Assembly: GCA_001599975.1 (NCBI GenBank)
Contig: BCIO01000003.1
Location: forward strand, 3,582,762 to 3,646,761
DNA: 64,000 nucleotides
From: Cystobasidiopsis lactophilus
Lineage: Eukaryota; Basidiomycota; Agaricostilbomycetes; Agaricostilbales; Chionosphaeraceae
Direction: 5' to 3'
Shown: in pieces, positions 44,807 to 55,042 of the stretch
Position numbering within the stretch: the stretch's first letter is position 1
How the letters are laid out: each line of letters opens with the position of its first letter
Notes under the pieces: model-generated
What the model was told of the DNA's origin: nothing
The model's database searches: none
The model's input: only the letters and a program-made list of their open reading frames with translations
Made by a program: the position numbers and the translations under genes

Positions 44807-46660
44807 TCAATGGTGCTCGGCACCCATACGGTAAGTGAACCGATATGGCTTCTCGCCCGTTGGGCGACCGCAAGGCGGACGATGAGGCCGGCGTACTCCG
44901 TGATCCCATTGATCGTCATGGAATACGCGGGGGTGCTGAAAGAAGGCCGGGTTGTCATAAGTGGACGTGCGCTGCAACTCGTTCCGGTAAAACCTCTGGC
45001 CAGACGCTGCCACATGCTCTGTCCACCCGTGCGGCAAGGGAGGCAGTGTTTCGTAGTCCGAGTACACCGCAAACCGCGACTCTACCGAATGACGCGGTTT
45101 GTCTTGGTAGAGCGGGATTCCTTCCTCAGTGCAACGATCGAAGGCGCTGTGGATGCAGCCGTGGGAATCCGGGTCGATAGAGTCATATTGGACGTGAATG
45201 GCGAGCAGATCAGTGGTTAGATGAGCAGTCCTGGGACGAAAGAGAAAAAGGCGTCAAAGCAACCTACCACACTTGGGATTAAAGCTTACAACCAGGTCAG
45301 TTCTGTTCCAACATCCAAGTGAGGCAGACGAGCATCACAGTAATACTGAGGCACCGGTCTTCCGTTCGTCGCGGGAACGAAACGATGATTCTGGTCCTGT
45401 GAGGCACGCTGACAAGGCAAAGAGGAAAAGGGTCAAACACCCCTGAAACGCGCAACTGAGAGAAGCCTACCCCGGCGAACGCGAGAAAGGAGCTTTTGGC
45501 TTCATGGTTCAAAGCAAGCCAACAGGTGACAACCATCATTCGAGACCAGATGACAGAGCGGCCATTCTTAGCAAGCGCCTTCCCAGAAAGCCGATTGGGG
45601 CCGAATGTCCTTTGAGCGGCATACTCTGCGGCGTCTCGCATCCACTTGGGAGTCCCATCGACATGGTAGGCGCCAACGTGATGGTCGCCCAGTCGAAATT
45701 CCAGGTCAAGCTGGCCCTGCAAAGGCATGAAATTGCTCTCGACCCTGTTGCGTGACGACTGCAAGGGAACCCACCAGCCGGAACACTTGAAGAGCCTTCA
45801 TCTTAATGGGACGTCCGTGGAGATTTTGAAAGGTCCGTGGAGTAGAGAGGTCGTCGAACACGGCCATGCGGAGGGGCCTTGAGCTCTGCTTCAGCTGTCA
45901 ACCGCAACGGTAGACATTATCAACACTGACTCTCGGATTTGGTTAAAGAAGTTGTCGGAGCGAGTCCACCACACCAGCTTCTTGTCCAGAGGAGAAACCA
46001 ATGTGGGTACGATTGGCGCAAGATCCGGACGCAAGGAATGCAGGCGTCGCAATACAAATCCACAGTGGTTTATACGCTCTGGGTCAGCGTAGTATTCTTC
46101 CGCATTCGGCGTCTACATGCTCTGTCGTGGGGAAACGCTTTGTAGTATAGTAAAGAAGAATGCCAACCTTGATCCGGTATACAGTCGCTAGCTTGCCTAA
46201 TAGGCCAATTATTTCGTCTTCTTGATATGACAACCAATTCATGAGCTCCTTGTTGGGTTTTCCATTGGGAAGTCGAGGGGCATTGGCATGATTCATGTCC
46301 TCGGGCCCTGGAACCGAAATTCCGTGGACACTAGCAAACGACCAGTCAGGTAGGACTGGGGGGAATGGCCTCGGCTCGACTAGACTTACACTTCATAGCA
46401 AGTCTCCGGCAAAGGCAGGTTCGGGTGCATACTGAACTGATTGCGGGCGAGGGCTAGCTACGGACTTAACACCGCTGAGCGATCGAGAGTATTAGATGTA
46501 GCTACCTGAACAGCGGCTGTTCGGAGAATCCAGAAGTCGGGATAGTCGAATAAGGAACAAGACTCGCCTGGAGGGGCAAGTTCTAAACTGACCTTTCCCG
46601 TCTTATATGGATCCGTTGGCCGCGGACTGGGTCCGTGGAAAGAATGTCCCTTCTGCTCAT
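44807..46660 (-). CDS. hypothetical protein ending in a WW-like domain
   Basis: A multi-exon gene whose pieces join in frame; family not recognised. Exons in order: CSLFDYPDFWILRTAAVQ, then LALARNQFSMHPNLPLPETC, VVHGISVPGPEDMNHANAPR ... LLGKLATVYRIK, and EYYADPERINHCGFVLRRLH ... KKLVWWTRSDNFFNQIRE. Next are LKQSSRPLRMAVFDDLSTPR, NFMPLQGQLDLEFRLGDHHV ... WSRMMVVTCWLALNHEAKSS, then RASQDQNHRFVPATNGRPVP and TAHLTTDLLAIHVQYDSIDP. The C-terminal block is LPPLPHGWTEHVAASGQRFY followed by RNELQRTSTYDNPAFF. The block has the WW spacing (GW, FY, Pro), but Tyr replaces the second Trp. The stop is near 44807; the 5' end is uncertain (candidate ATGs 46430 and 46660). A peptide-binding role for the WW-like domain is inference. 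Confidence 0.5.
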
Positions 46661-47565
46661 GCCTTCTCGCAACAAGCGAGTTTCAGAACTTGAGACACGA
46701 CAACGTGAGAAGCGAGCTTCTGAATACTTCCGGGACCGTTCTTGCTCCTGCCGTCCAAGCTTAACAGCCCGGTCTGGGTAGTCAATGGAGGGATCCAGTA
46801 GCGGCAAGAGATAGAGATCCAGCAAACACAGGCAAAGCAGAGGGGCCTTCGAGGGCAACATGAAGGCCCAGTGCCGCGGGATGGGCGCGACATTGAGACG
46901 GCCACAATCAAAACGGGCGACAACAACGTTTGAATAGTATTGAGCATGCCTTTATAATCATAAATGGAGGAGCAAATGCTCGTTCAGACTGGACAGGCAG
47001 GGACCGACTTGGGGGCGGCTATGCCAGCAAGCAAGGTGCATGGGAGACCGGAATTTGACTGTCCTAGAGCTCTCACATGCTCTGTAACATCAAATGAACC
47101 ATATAAAGTGAATCAGACAAGCAGGCCAAGTCTAAGCAGAAGGTTCTGGTCGAGCGAGCTTGCCCGGCGCCGAATCTTAGGCAATCGAATTGAGAATGCG
47201 CAGTGGCAAGGGTAAAGAAGGCAGCGTCTTCAGTGCCGTGATTGAAAACTTCAGAATCGAGAAGGATCCGAGCGGCAAGGGCAAGACAGGGTTTACTTCA
47301 CTTGGCGAGCGAAGGGCAAGAGACTTAAGTGAGGGACTTCTGTCGGAGTTCCAGTGGCAAACGGTGGTCCCGGCGGGTAGCTCTCCACTCTCAACGATGC
47401 ACGCAAGCCTATACATGTCAGAACGCGGAGGGGCAACTGCGCGGTGATGAGGAGAAAGGGACAAAGATTTGCATACAGCGGCTAGAAATGGCATACAAAG
47501 CGAGCGTGGTCATACTTCTGTAGTACGGGTGTTTTAGACAGTAAGGACAGGATGGTTCGGAGGCT
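46661..47565. other. 0.9 kb without supported gene
   Basis: Open frames on minus up to 46947 may be an upstream exon of the WW-like gene but cannot be joined. Around 47.2-47.5 kb lies a diverged copy of the short GTGGCAAA-containing repeat seen at 44.7 kb (47341-47385). Confidence 0.4.
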
Positions 47566-48283
47566 CTAAAGCCCCTTGATGTTGGCCCAGACGGACGACT
47601 TGACCAAGCCGGCGAACTCGGACATGTAGCTCGAGGTGGCGGTCTTGACCAGCACGACTTTGGGCTAGTGCTTCGACGTCAGCACCAAACACCACTGACT
47701 AGAAGCGCTTTCTCACAATGTTGCTCCAGTGGATTGACCGCAGGAATTCGTTGATAGCGTCGCCGCTCATGGAAGCCAACGCCACCGAGAACTGACCAGC
47801 GTGCTCGGGCGAGCTGCGGAGCGACAAGACTGATCTTCAGCATACAATAACTGGGTGAAGGATAGAGTGAAGCCCACTTGGCCATGCGAGCAGCAACTTC
47901 GCGCAAGAACCAGTACGAGCTGAAGCCGTTGACGACCACGACCGAGCTGAAAAAAGCAGCCTTGACTCCAAAGATTGCATACCTGGCAAAAGAATCATTA
48001 GAGCTGGCCATCACTAGGTATAGTGGGCAATAAAGAGGACGCACTCGTTGAGCAACTTAAGTTGTTCGCGGCGATCTTGACGCAGCAAGAGCTGGGGATG
48101 GTTTTGCTGATGCCCCTTGTTTAGATAGAACATTGATTTGAGCATGTAAGAGGCCAGAGCTCACCTGCAAGAGTTGCACAACTTGCTGGCAGCCATTGCA
48201 GGCAGATCCGGCGTTAGGCTCAGGCTGGACGGCAAGTCAGTCAGCGGCCGGTAAGAAGGCACGAAGAGCCTGAGAATCACCAT
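47566..48283 (-). CDS. small hypothetical membrane-associated protein; start codon directly followed by an intron
   Basis: Family not recognised. The proposed ATG (48281-48283) is immediately followed by an intron (GTGATTCTC...GTCCAG); exon 2 then reads PEPNAGSACNGCQQVVQLLQ. Next exons: QNHPQLLLRQDRREQLKLLN, YAIFGVKAAFFSSVVVVNGF and SSYWFLREVAARMAK (a hydrophobic stretch), then SSPEHAGQFSVALASMSGDA and INEFLRSIHWSNI. The last exon is PKVVLVKTATSSYMSEFAGL ... WANIKGL, with the stop at 47566. All junctions except the one after RMAK are clean GT-AG in phase. About 170-180 residues. The regular exon pattern and balanced composition argue for a real gene. The ATG-intron arrangement is the best-fitting of three candidate starts. 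Confidence 0.55.
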
Positions 48284-48364
48284 GTGAACACCATGGAAAG
48301 AGCCATCTTGGTCCGCCTTGACCCGCTCTATTTCTCGACAGTCGGCGGAGGTAAATTTGGAAAG

Positions 48365-49011
48365 TCAAGCAAAACACCCACTATCGAAAGGCTCCTCGTT
48401 GGCCTCTCCGTCCACTTGGTCAGACCTCCTTTTCTTAGCTCCACCAGAGGACGAGGCTCCAGCCGACGCCGAGCGCTGCTGGCGCTGGCGCTGCTCGGCG
48501 TGGAGCAAGATGGCCTGGAGCCGGACCCTCTCTTGCTCGGTGGTGGCGAGCCCGATGAGCTCCTTCAGCGCCCGAGGTCCAAGGGAGTACATGGCGTCGG
48601 CCTCCGGAGGTGGGCGAGGGGGTTGGTCGCGAAGGCCGTACGCCTCAAGAGGAGCGGTGCGGGCTCGGGCGGCAGGCTTGCGCTTGGGCAAAGCCGCCTT
48701 TTCTCGTACGCGTCCGGATTCAGGGATCCAGTCCGCTTCGGGTGTGCCGAGGACGATGTATTGTGGTACACGTTGTTAGTGGTGCTGGTGGTGTTGTCGA
48801 TTTCGACAGAGAAGCTCCGAGTGCTGATGGGCGAGTTGGCGACGGAGAAGCTTCGAGCCAAGTCTGAGTAGGTAGAGTTGTCAATGTTCACAACGCGGTT
48901 GTCCTCGCGGCGGAGGTCATAGCGTCTCGCGTCCACCGTTGAGCTCCGGGAGCGAGTGACTCGGTTGTCGACTACGGCCGATGCGACGCTGCCATGTACA
49001 ACGAGAGCCAT
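48365..49011 (-). CDS. hypothetical basic/Ser-rich protein, frame change unresolved
   Basis: The 5' part reads in one frame from the ATG at 49011: MALVVHGSVASAVVDNRVTR, DNSTYSDLARSFSVANSPIS and VEIDNTTSTTNNVYHNTSSS. The 3' part is in another frame: QYIVLGTPEADWIPESGRVR, KAALPKRKPAARARTAPLEA and ALKELIGLATTEQERVRLQA, then a Gln/Arg-rich helix and Ser/Gly-rich KKRRSDQVD, ending SGCFA (stop 48365). The second part is clearly coding-like, with a potential nuclear localisation signal. No GT-AG pair joins the two frames neatly, so either an unusual junction, a sequencing frameshift or two transcripts is involved. No family assigned. Confidence 0.45.
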
Positions 49012-49758
49012 TCCTTTTTGAAAGGAGAGCGAGAAAAGGTCTACGAACACGGTGGAACGGAAAGAAGAAACAAGGACGAGCCAGTCGCAAGAGCTTGGAA
49101 ACGACGCTTCAGAATCTCGTCAATCGAGAAGGGAGAAAATGAAGGTCGATGCACAGTGGGAGTGTCTAAGGATCAAAGGGTTCAGCGGTGGCGTCGTGGG
49201 AAAGTCGGTCCGAGCTTGTTCCTTTCAGGAGTCCAAAAAGGAAGCCATCTCGTTCTCGAGCCAGGCCAGCGCCGATAGCGGCCCTTGTTCGCTGAAACAC
49301 GGAGAAACGGCGAGAGAACGAAAGCACAAGCCAACGCAGCGTGGCAAATTGGCGCCCAAAGGTCTGGCTTGATCGCTGGCATCTGCTCCTGCTGTCCCGG
49401 TCGAAGGAGCCGCTGACGATGAATGCTGACCTAGGCCACGCAGACCAACCCTTTCTCAAGCAGACAGTAATGCTTTCAAGAGTAGACAACTGTACGAAGT
49501 GGAAGAACGAGGGCAAGCTGTCATCTTGCGCTCTTGCGGGAAGAAGCGGAGGTGGCAAATTGAGGTCCGCGCTGGGAACAACTTTGCGGGCTCTTTCGTT
49601 CCTCACATCGCCGAGAAAGGCAGTCGAGAGCGACAGGCTTGATCCTTGCGATGAGAATTGGATCAGTGGCCTTTCAGTTCCTCCCTCCGTCAACCCTTCC
49701 TGCGATCTCCCTCTAACAAATCGGAGCTCGAATGTACAAATACAGAGGCCGCAGAGAT
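49012..49758. promoter_or_regulatory. intergenic region with GCCAC elements
   Basis: No gene recognised. An exact GGTGGCAAA at 49551-49559 and GTGGCAAA at 49341-49348 lie upstream of the gene starting at 49011. Confidence 0.4.
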
Positions 49759-51788
49759 CTACTCTTGCTTGACCCTTTTGGCGGCTTGCATGCTGGCCAG
49801 AGAGGGCGCCTCCTTGCGCTTAAACTCGAAGCCGAACCTCGCGGACGACGACCCGAAGGGGTTTGAGGAGCCGACTGGGGTGGAGCCCGAGGGTGGCAAT
49901 GAAGAGGCCGAGGACGTGGTTGCCAGAGACCACTTCTTCGGCGGCGCCAGTTGGAGTTTGAGGAAGAGGGCCTTGCGGTCCTTGTCGCCCTCGAACAGCT
50001 TTTCGACGGTTGGGATGCCGATGATCTTGATGATCTGGCGAAGTAGAACAGCGTCGGCTTGCCAGGTAGAGCACGTCTGACAGAGGGCGCCGACACAGAG
50101 GGGCTTTTGGGCCAGCCAGTCCGCCATGCGAGCAGGCGGCACATATCCAGTGAACGCAGAGCTGCTGTGTCTGCAGGCACAAAAAGAGTTGGTCAGCCTG
50201 ATGCAAGGAAAGAAGGAGTAAGGCAAGGCAAACATGGCTCGTTTCGTCACGACCAAGGTGTGAGGCGAGCCGTAGCGCTCCGTGCTGATCGACACGAGGC
50301 CTTGGCGAATCAAAGGCACCAAAGCGCGCTCAGCGCGAGTCCTCTGCGCTTGCACTGCTCGAAGCCGGTAGACGGTCTCGGTGCGGGACGTGAGAAAGTG
50401 GGTGAGAGTGGGATCGGACACGGCTGGCAGCGAGAAATCGACTTTGTCGCCCGTGGGGTACGACTTGATGTTCGCATCGGCAGTCTTAAGGATGCTTCTG
50501 CGAGTAAAGTCTCGCAGAAGATCGTGGTCGAAGTCGAGAGCGCGTTTATGGAGCAAGGTCTTGAGCGAGCTGAGCAGCGTCGGCAGGCCGCGGCCCGTGA
50601 CCGAGCATTTGTCCAGAAAGCCCTTGGCCAAGTCATTTCGGCGAAGCAAAAGCGACAATTCCACGAAGGAGCAGAGGTTGCTCTCCAAGCGCACTGTCGG
50701 CGAAGCCACAAGCTGGGCCACCTCTTCGGCAATGAAGGCCTTCATCTCGGAGATGGGCTCGATTTGGGCGCGCAACAGTTCGGTGAGAACGCTGACGTAG
50801 TAGGCGGCATAGGTTTTGGGGAGGAACGGCGCCACTCTGAACGGGTCAAATCGTAAGGTCTTGTTGCCGGAATCGGAAAACAAATGACGCACAGTTCTTT
50901 GAAGAGCTGGGCTCCAGAAGATCGAGCGAAAAGGACAGCAGCGGTGCTCAAAGTGTCAGTCGAACTTTGCAAAGATGCCCACAGCGTCTGCATGTTGGTG
51001 GCCAAGAATTTGAAAGCCTCCTCTTTGTGTTCGTCAGCCGAGGCCAAATCCAAAGCGACCCTCAAGAGAGTGGTGCAGTTGGAGCCATAGGAGAACGCCG
51101 GGATTTTGAGGATGTCTGCAAGGGCTGATTTGGAACGCGAAAAGCCGAGGCGCTTCATAGATGCTGAGATCTCCGTTAACACCGCAGTGCCGGTCGCATT
51201 TTTGCAGAGGAGGCGGAGGCGGCTCTCGTCGATCCAGTTTTGAATGGAGCCGTCGTTGCTGAATGCCTCCTCGAGAGCTTTGAGGAGGGTGTTGACAGAA
51301 GAGGCATTGGAGACCATAATCTTGTCGAGGCTGCGGACGATTAAGTAGGCAATGGCACATCCAACACGCAGTACTCACAATTCTTGGATTGATGTGAACC
51401 CGAATTGCTTGATGGCGTCGACCCAAACCGTGCCCGCAATCGAGGCGAGCGATGACAGTGGGCGCTGCTGGCCATAATATGGCAGGTACGACAAGAGATC
51501 GAAGGATGTGGTCACGGGTGCTACCGCCAAGTACTTGGTGAAGCGGTCAAGGTCGCCGAGCTCAATCGAAGCGGAAGCCAACAAGTCGATATTTTGAGGG
51601 TTAGGCGTAAGGGCCGCCATGACTTGCTCAAGGTCCGCTTTGGACTGCACAGTCGGGTGGTCAATGAACTGCTTCAAGTTTTGTTCGAGGCTTGCTCGGG
51701 CTCCAGCAGCCTAGATGAGGAGGGCTCTCTTAGTTACTCATCCAGACCCTAAAACCAGAAAACTTACGCCGCCAGCTCTAAGCTTCAT
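49759..51788 (-). CDS. hypothetical helical protein, about 600 residues
   Basis: ATG 51788: MKLRAGG, an intron (GTAAGT...ATCTAG, about 51712-51768), then AAGARASLEQNLKQFIDHPT and MAALTPNPQNIDLLASASIE. After an intron near 51322-51375 come VSNASSVNTLLKALEEAFSN, LRLLCKNATGTAVLTEISAS and LADILKIPAFSYGSNCTTLL. After a third, near 50840-50890: RFDPFRVAPFLPKTYAAYYV, IEPISEMKAFIAEEVAQLVA and FTRRSILKTADANIKSYPTG. An intron near 50170-50235 leads to SSSAFTGYVPPARMADWLAQ and IIKIIGIPTVEKLFEGDKDR. The C-terminus is Ser/Pro-rich and basic, ending MQAAKRVKQE. It looks like an all-helical scaffold with a nuclear-type tail. I considered NELF-B-like proteins but cannot support that by motif. Function unknown. 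Confidence 0.6.
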
Positions 51789-51852
51789 GACCTTGTCGTT
51801 CTCTATCGGCCACACGACGACAGCAGTACGAATAATGGCTGTTCAGCCAACT

Positions 51853-53177
51853 TTAGATAAAACGAGATGTGTATAAAGAGGTCCGCTTGCATTCTTTTCG
51901 GGTGACAATTTGTCGGCGGTGGCTCCAGGGGTCGCGACGGCCATAGCCATAGCCATAATCGTCGTATTCGTCATACTCATCTGAGAAGTCGTCCTCGTCT
52001 GACTCCTCAGTCACGTCGAGTGAGTCCCAGCCGCTCAATCCGGGGTCAATCGCGGGGCTGTAGTCGATGTCTTTGAGGGCCAAGCCGGTGATGGTGAATG
52101 GCAGCCCATCGGCGTCAATGCCATCAGATAGGCTAGCGACCGCGTCTTCTGGGTCCAAGTCCTCCTCGTCGTCTCCGATCGAAGTGCGGGTGTATGTCAA
52201 TTTGGCGAGCACAAACTTGAAGCCAAAGCGCAGGCTCGCGTCCAACAAGAAATCGACTTTTGCTTTATCGCGGCCGTGCATGCTGGGAAACCCGGGCTTC
52301 AGATCGGGCCACAAGTGGTCGAGGAGATGGGCGACAAATTGCGGGCCGTCCTCCGGGAAGTTAGACCAAGTCTTCAACAGTTGTTCAAGTTCGACAGTTG
52401 AGGACAGCGAAGGTGGGGCGGGAGCTGGTTTGTGGATCGGCTTCCAGACCAGTCCGTAAAGCAGGCCGAAGTGGGCGCCGCTCGTTGGCTTGATGGTTTT
52501 GACAGAGACCTCGTTGAAGAAGGCGGCATAGGAACTGCCGAAGTGTGACCCTTTTGACTGGTCGCAGATGACGTGCTTGTTGCTGTACTGAAGCTCAAAC
52601 GTGCCGCCTTGGTGCAAGGAGGGGAGCGTGACGAGCACTGTGGTGAAGCTGTTGGGCGGTCTGGCGACGGCACTGGAAGCCAGGCGGGGAGTCGAGACAA
52701 AAGCCTCATGCAGGACGAGCTCGACCTCGCTCGCGTCGAAGCCCAGCTGGCGGCAGACCGGAGGCAAGACCTCCCTTTGGAGCCACTCCCCGAAACGCGG
52801 ATTCGAGACGGCAGCAGCCCACGGCTTTTTGACCTCGCTGAGGGCCACGACGTCTCTCTGTGACAAGGGCAGGCCAACGTCACCGAACGAGGCAATTGAC
52901 AGGCCGGGGTTTGGGATATCGACGTCGGAGAAGGCGCCTTCTGCTGAAAAGCGTGCGGACGTCAAATGCTCGAAGCTGCTGGCCATCAGGTTGCCCAGGT
53001 CGTCTTTTGCCCTATTCTTAGCAGGGTCAAAGATTGCACGCCAAAAGACCCACCTCTGAATTGCTCGGGGTCGTCAATGCCAATTTCGCCCTCCGTGCCG
53101 TCCGACGTTGGTGGGCCAGCGCCCTGGTCTCTGCCCGCTCTGTGGGGCGTCCTAGTGGTCTGTGACCCACTGTCCAT
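51853..53177 (-). CDS. 2-oxoglutarate/Fe(II) oxygenase-like protein lacking recognisable iron ligands
   Basis: ATG 53177: MDSGSQTTRTPHRAGRDQGA, joined by a short intron (about 52999-53050, phase 2) to AKDDLGNLMASSFEHLTSAR. Then ASFGDVGLPLSQRDVVALSE and VKKPWAAAVSNPRFGEWLQR. The core FTTVLVTLPSLHQGGTFELQ and AAFFNEVSVKTIKPTSGAHF resembles fungal 2OG-Fe(II) oxygenases, which have LLPSxHxGG and a VEHEVxPVTSG strand. In those, an HxD lies about 15 residues before the first block and a His in the second. Here the positions read FVSTPRLASSAVARPPNSF and EVSVKT, with no HxD or His. The C-terminus is very acidic (ESDEDDFSDEYDEYDDYGYG). Probably a non-catalytic relative, but the family call itself is by pattern. 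Confidence 0.55.
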
Positions 53178-53385
53178 CTCGACCAGCAGGACAAGCAAGC
53201 TCGTTGCCAAGCAGATGCGTCGTTGTTCGAAATCAAAACAAATTTAAAGCGCGTTCGAAACGGACAGTGCGCGCCTGCACTTTTGTGGGATTACACCTGT
53301 ACAATAAGGCTGCCGCACTAACAACCAGACGGCACGCTAAGAACAATGCATTCCGAACCGGGTTCAGCTTGGCCAGCTCGGAGGC

Positions 53386-54818
53386 TCACTTGGCCTTGTT
53401 GAATTGGTAGTCCCTTGTGCCTTCAGGGAAGAAGTTTGCCTCCCTTTTGGTACGGTCAGTGGTCGATCTACAGCATGGTAATAGCGGACGACACATACCA
53501 AACCTTGCCAGTCGGGTCGTTCAGGTAAGGGACCCATTCCCGCTCCACGACATCCTTCAAGCTGGCCTCGATGGCCTTGCCTGTGCTGGTGTTGGACGCG
53601 GGGACGGTGAGGAAGAACGCTTTCATCATCGTCTCCATGCTGGTATTGGTGCCGCTGGCTTCAGCCGCTTTGATGATGCTGCCAAAAATTCACTGAGCGG
53701 CGTTCCTGGTCAGTTTCGGTCGATGCTCTTACTCTGGGAGGACGGTAAACATCGGGGTGTTGACTAATCCTGGGCAAACGCAGTTAATGGCGATCTTCTC
53801 GGGGATCATGAGGAGCGCGGTGGATTGTGTGAGGTCTAAAGGAAGTCGGGAGCTAAGAGGGCAGTCAAACTCGGGTGGGTGGCTCAGAATGACTCACAAA
53901 CGACGCCAGCCTTAGCAGCAGAGTACACCGGAGAGAATGGAAGAGGGTCTGAGGGAGCTTCAGCAGGGTGTCACAACCCAAACTACGACGATGCTCACAG
54001 AGGCCGGCTTCACTGGCTGTTCCAATGATCTTGCCGCGCCACTTGCGCCTGAACTCAGGCTCAGACGCTGGCAGGGACGCAGGGTCGGGCTGGATGCCGG
54101 GTCAGCAGTGGCCAAAAACCGTGGCGAGGATTTGCATACCTTGAGCCGCATGATCTTCGCACGCAAGTCAGCCTTGAGGAGACTGGTAAACACAGAGAAT
54201 AGCTCACATCCAATGCAGCCTGATAGGTGAGGACCACAGCGCTCAGGTCAACGTGGATGGCGGCCAAGTTTGGCGCGGCATTGGTGTCGCGGTCGATGGG
54301 CCCCGGAAAACCAGGTCCAGAAACACCAGCATTGGCCTTGGTATCATTGTCAAAATGACGCAAGGTGCTTCAAAGGGCTAGAGACCCACGTAGACGATGT
54401 CAACAGTGCCGAAAGCTTTCGTATGCTGGTCAGCTTTCGGGCAAAACGCTCTGGGAATGAACCGTTCACCTTCAACTGCTTTGTTGAATAGGTTTTTAGT
54501 CGACGCCCAGTCGGTGACATCCGTCTTGACGAAGATGGCCACCGGCTTGGATTTTCCGGCGTTGAGCTCGTTGACCACCTTCGCGCCCAATTCTTCCTGG
54601 ACATCGGCAATAGCAACGAACGCTCCTTCCTTGGCGAGAGTCTTGCTAATGTTGTAGCCCATCCCGGAGGCACCTGCTCGAGTACATCAAGCCAAACCCC
54701 CATTCTGCAGCGATCGCGCTCAGCGTACCGCCTGAAGCCTCTGCAAGTCAGCTTCGCCTGTTTTTGCCAGCGAGTGGGACTGACCTGTCACCACACCAAC
54801 AAGTCCTGCATATGCCAT
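53386..54818 (-). CDS. short-chain dehydrogenase, 15-hydroxyprostaglandin dehydrogenase-like (paralogue A)
   Basis: First of three tandem NAD(P)-dependent SDRs. ATG 54818: MAYAGLVGVVTG, an intron, then ASGMGYNISKTLAKEGAFVA (TGxxxGxG). VKTDVTDWASTKNLFNKAVE follows, then ANAGVSGPGFPG (NAG motif) and a DLSAVVLTYQAALD helix. PDPASLPASEPEFRRKWRGK and IIGTASEAG come next, then the active-site YxxxK in SPVYSAAKAGVV, CPGLV-type segment and VVEREWVPYLNDPTGKVW. The C-terminus ends NFFPEGTRDYQFNKAK; the stop is at 53386. About nine short introns. Some introns fall at the same places as in paralogues B and C, including the one directly after VVTG. Substrate unknown; the family oxidises hydroxyl groups on lipids, steroids or small alcohols. 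Confidence 0.85.
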
Positions 54819-55042
54819 GGCTGCTGCTCTGGAAGTTGCAGTACGAAAGGCACAAAGAGCAAGGCGGCGAGCGGGCTACCCAAGTTCTGCCGCTCGCGGG
54901 GAAGACGAGCGGCGACGCGCCTGGCATGGTGGCGGAAGGAGAGATGCAATAATCCTATGCAGGCTGTCAACGGGCTCTCTAACAGGGCAAGGGGAACAAA
55001 GATCTAAGGACACCATCGTGGTTGGTAACAGAAACCCCCAGT

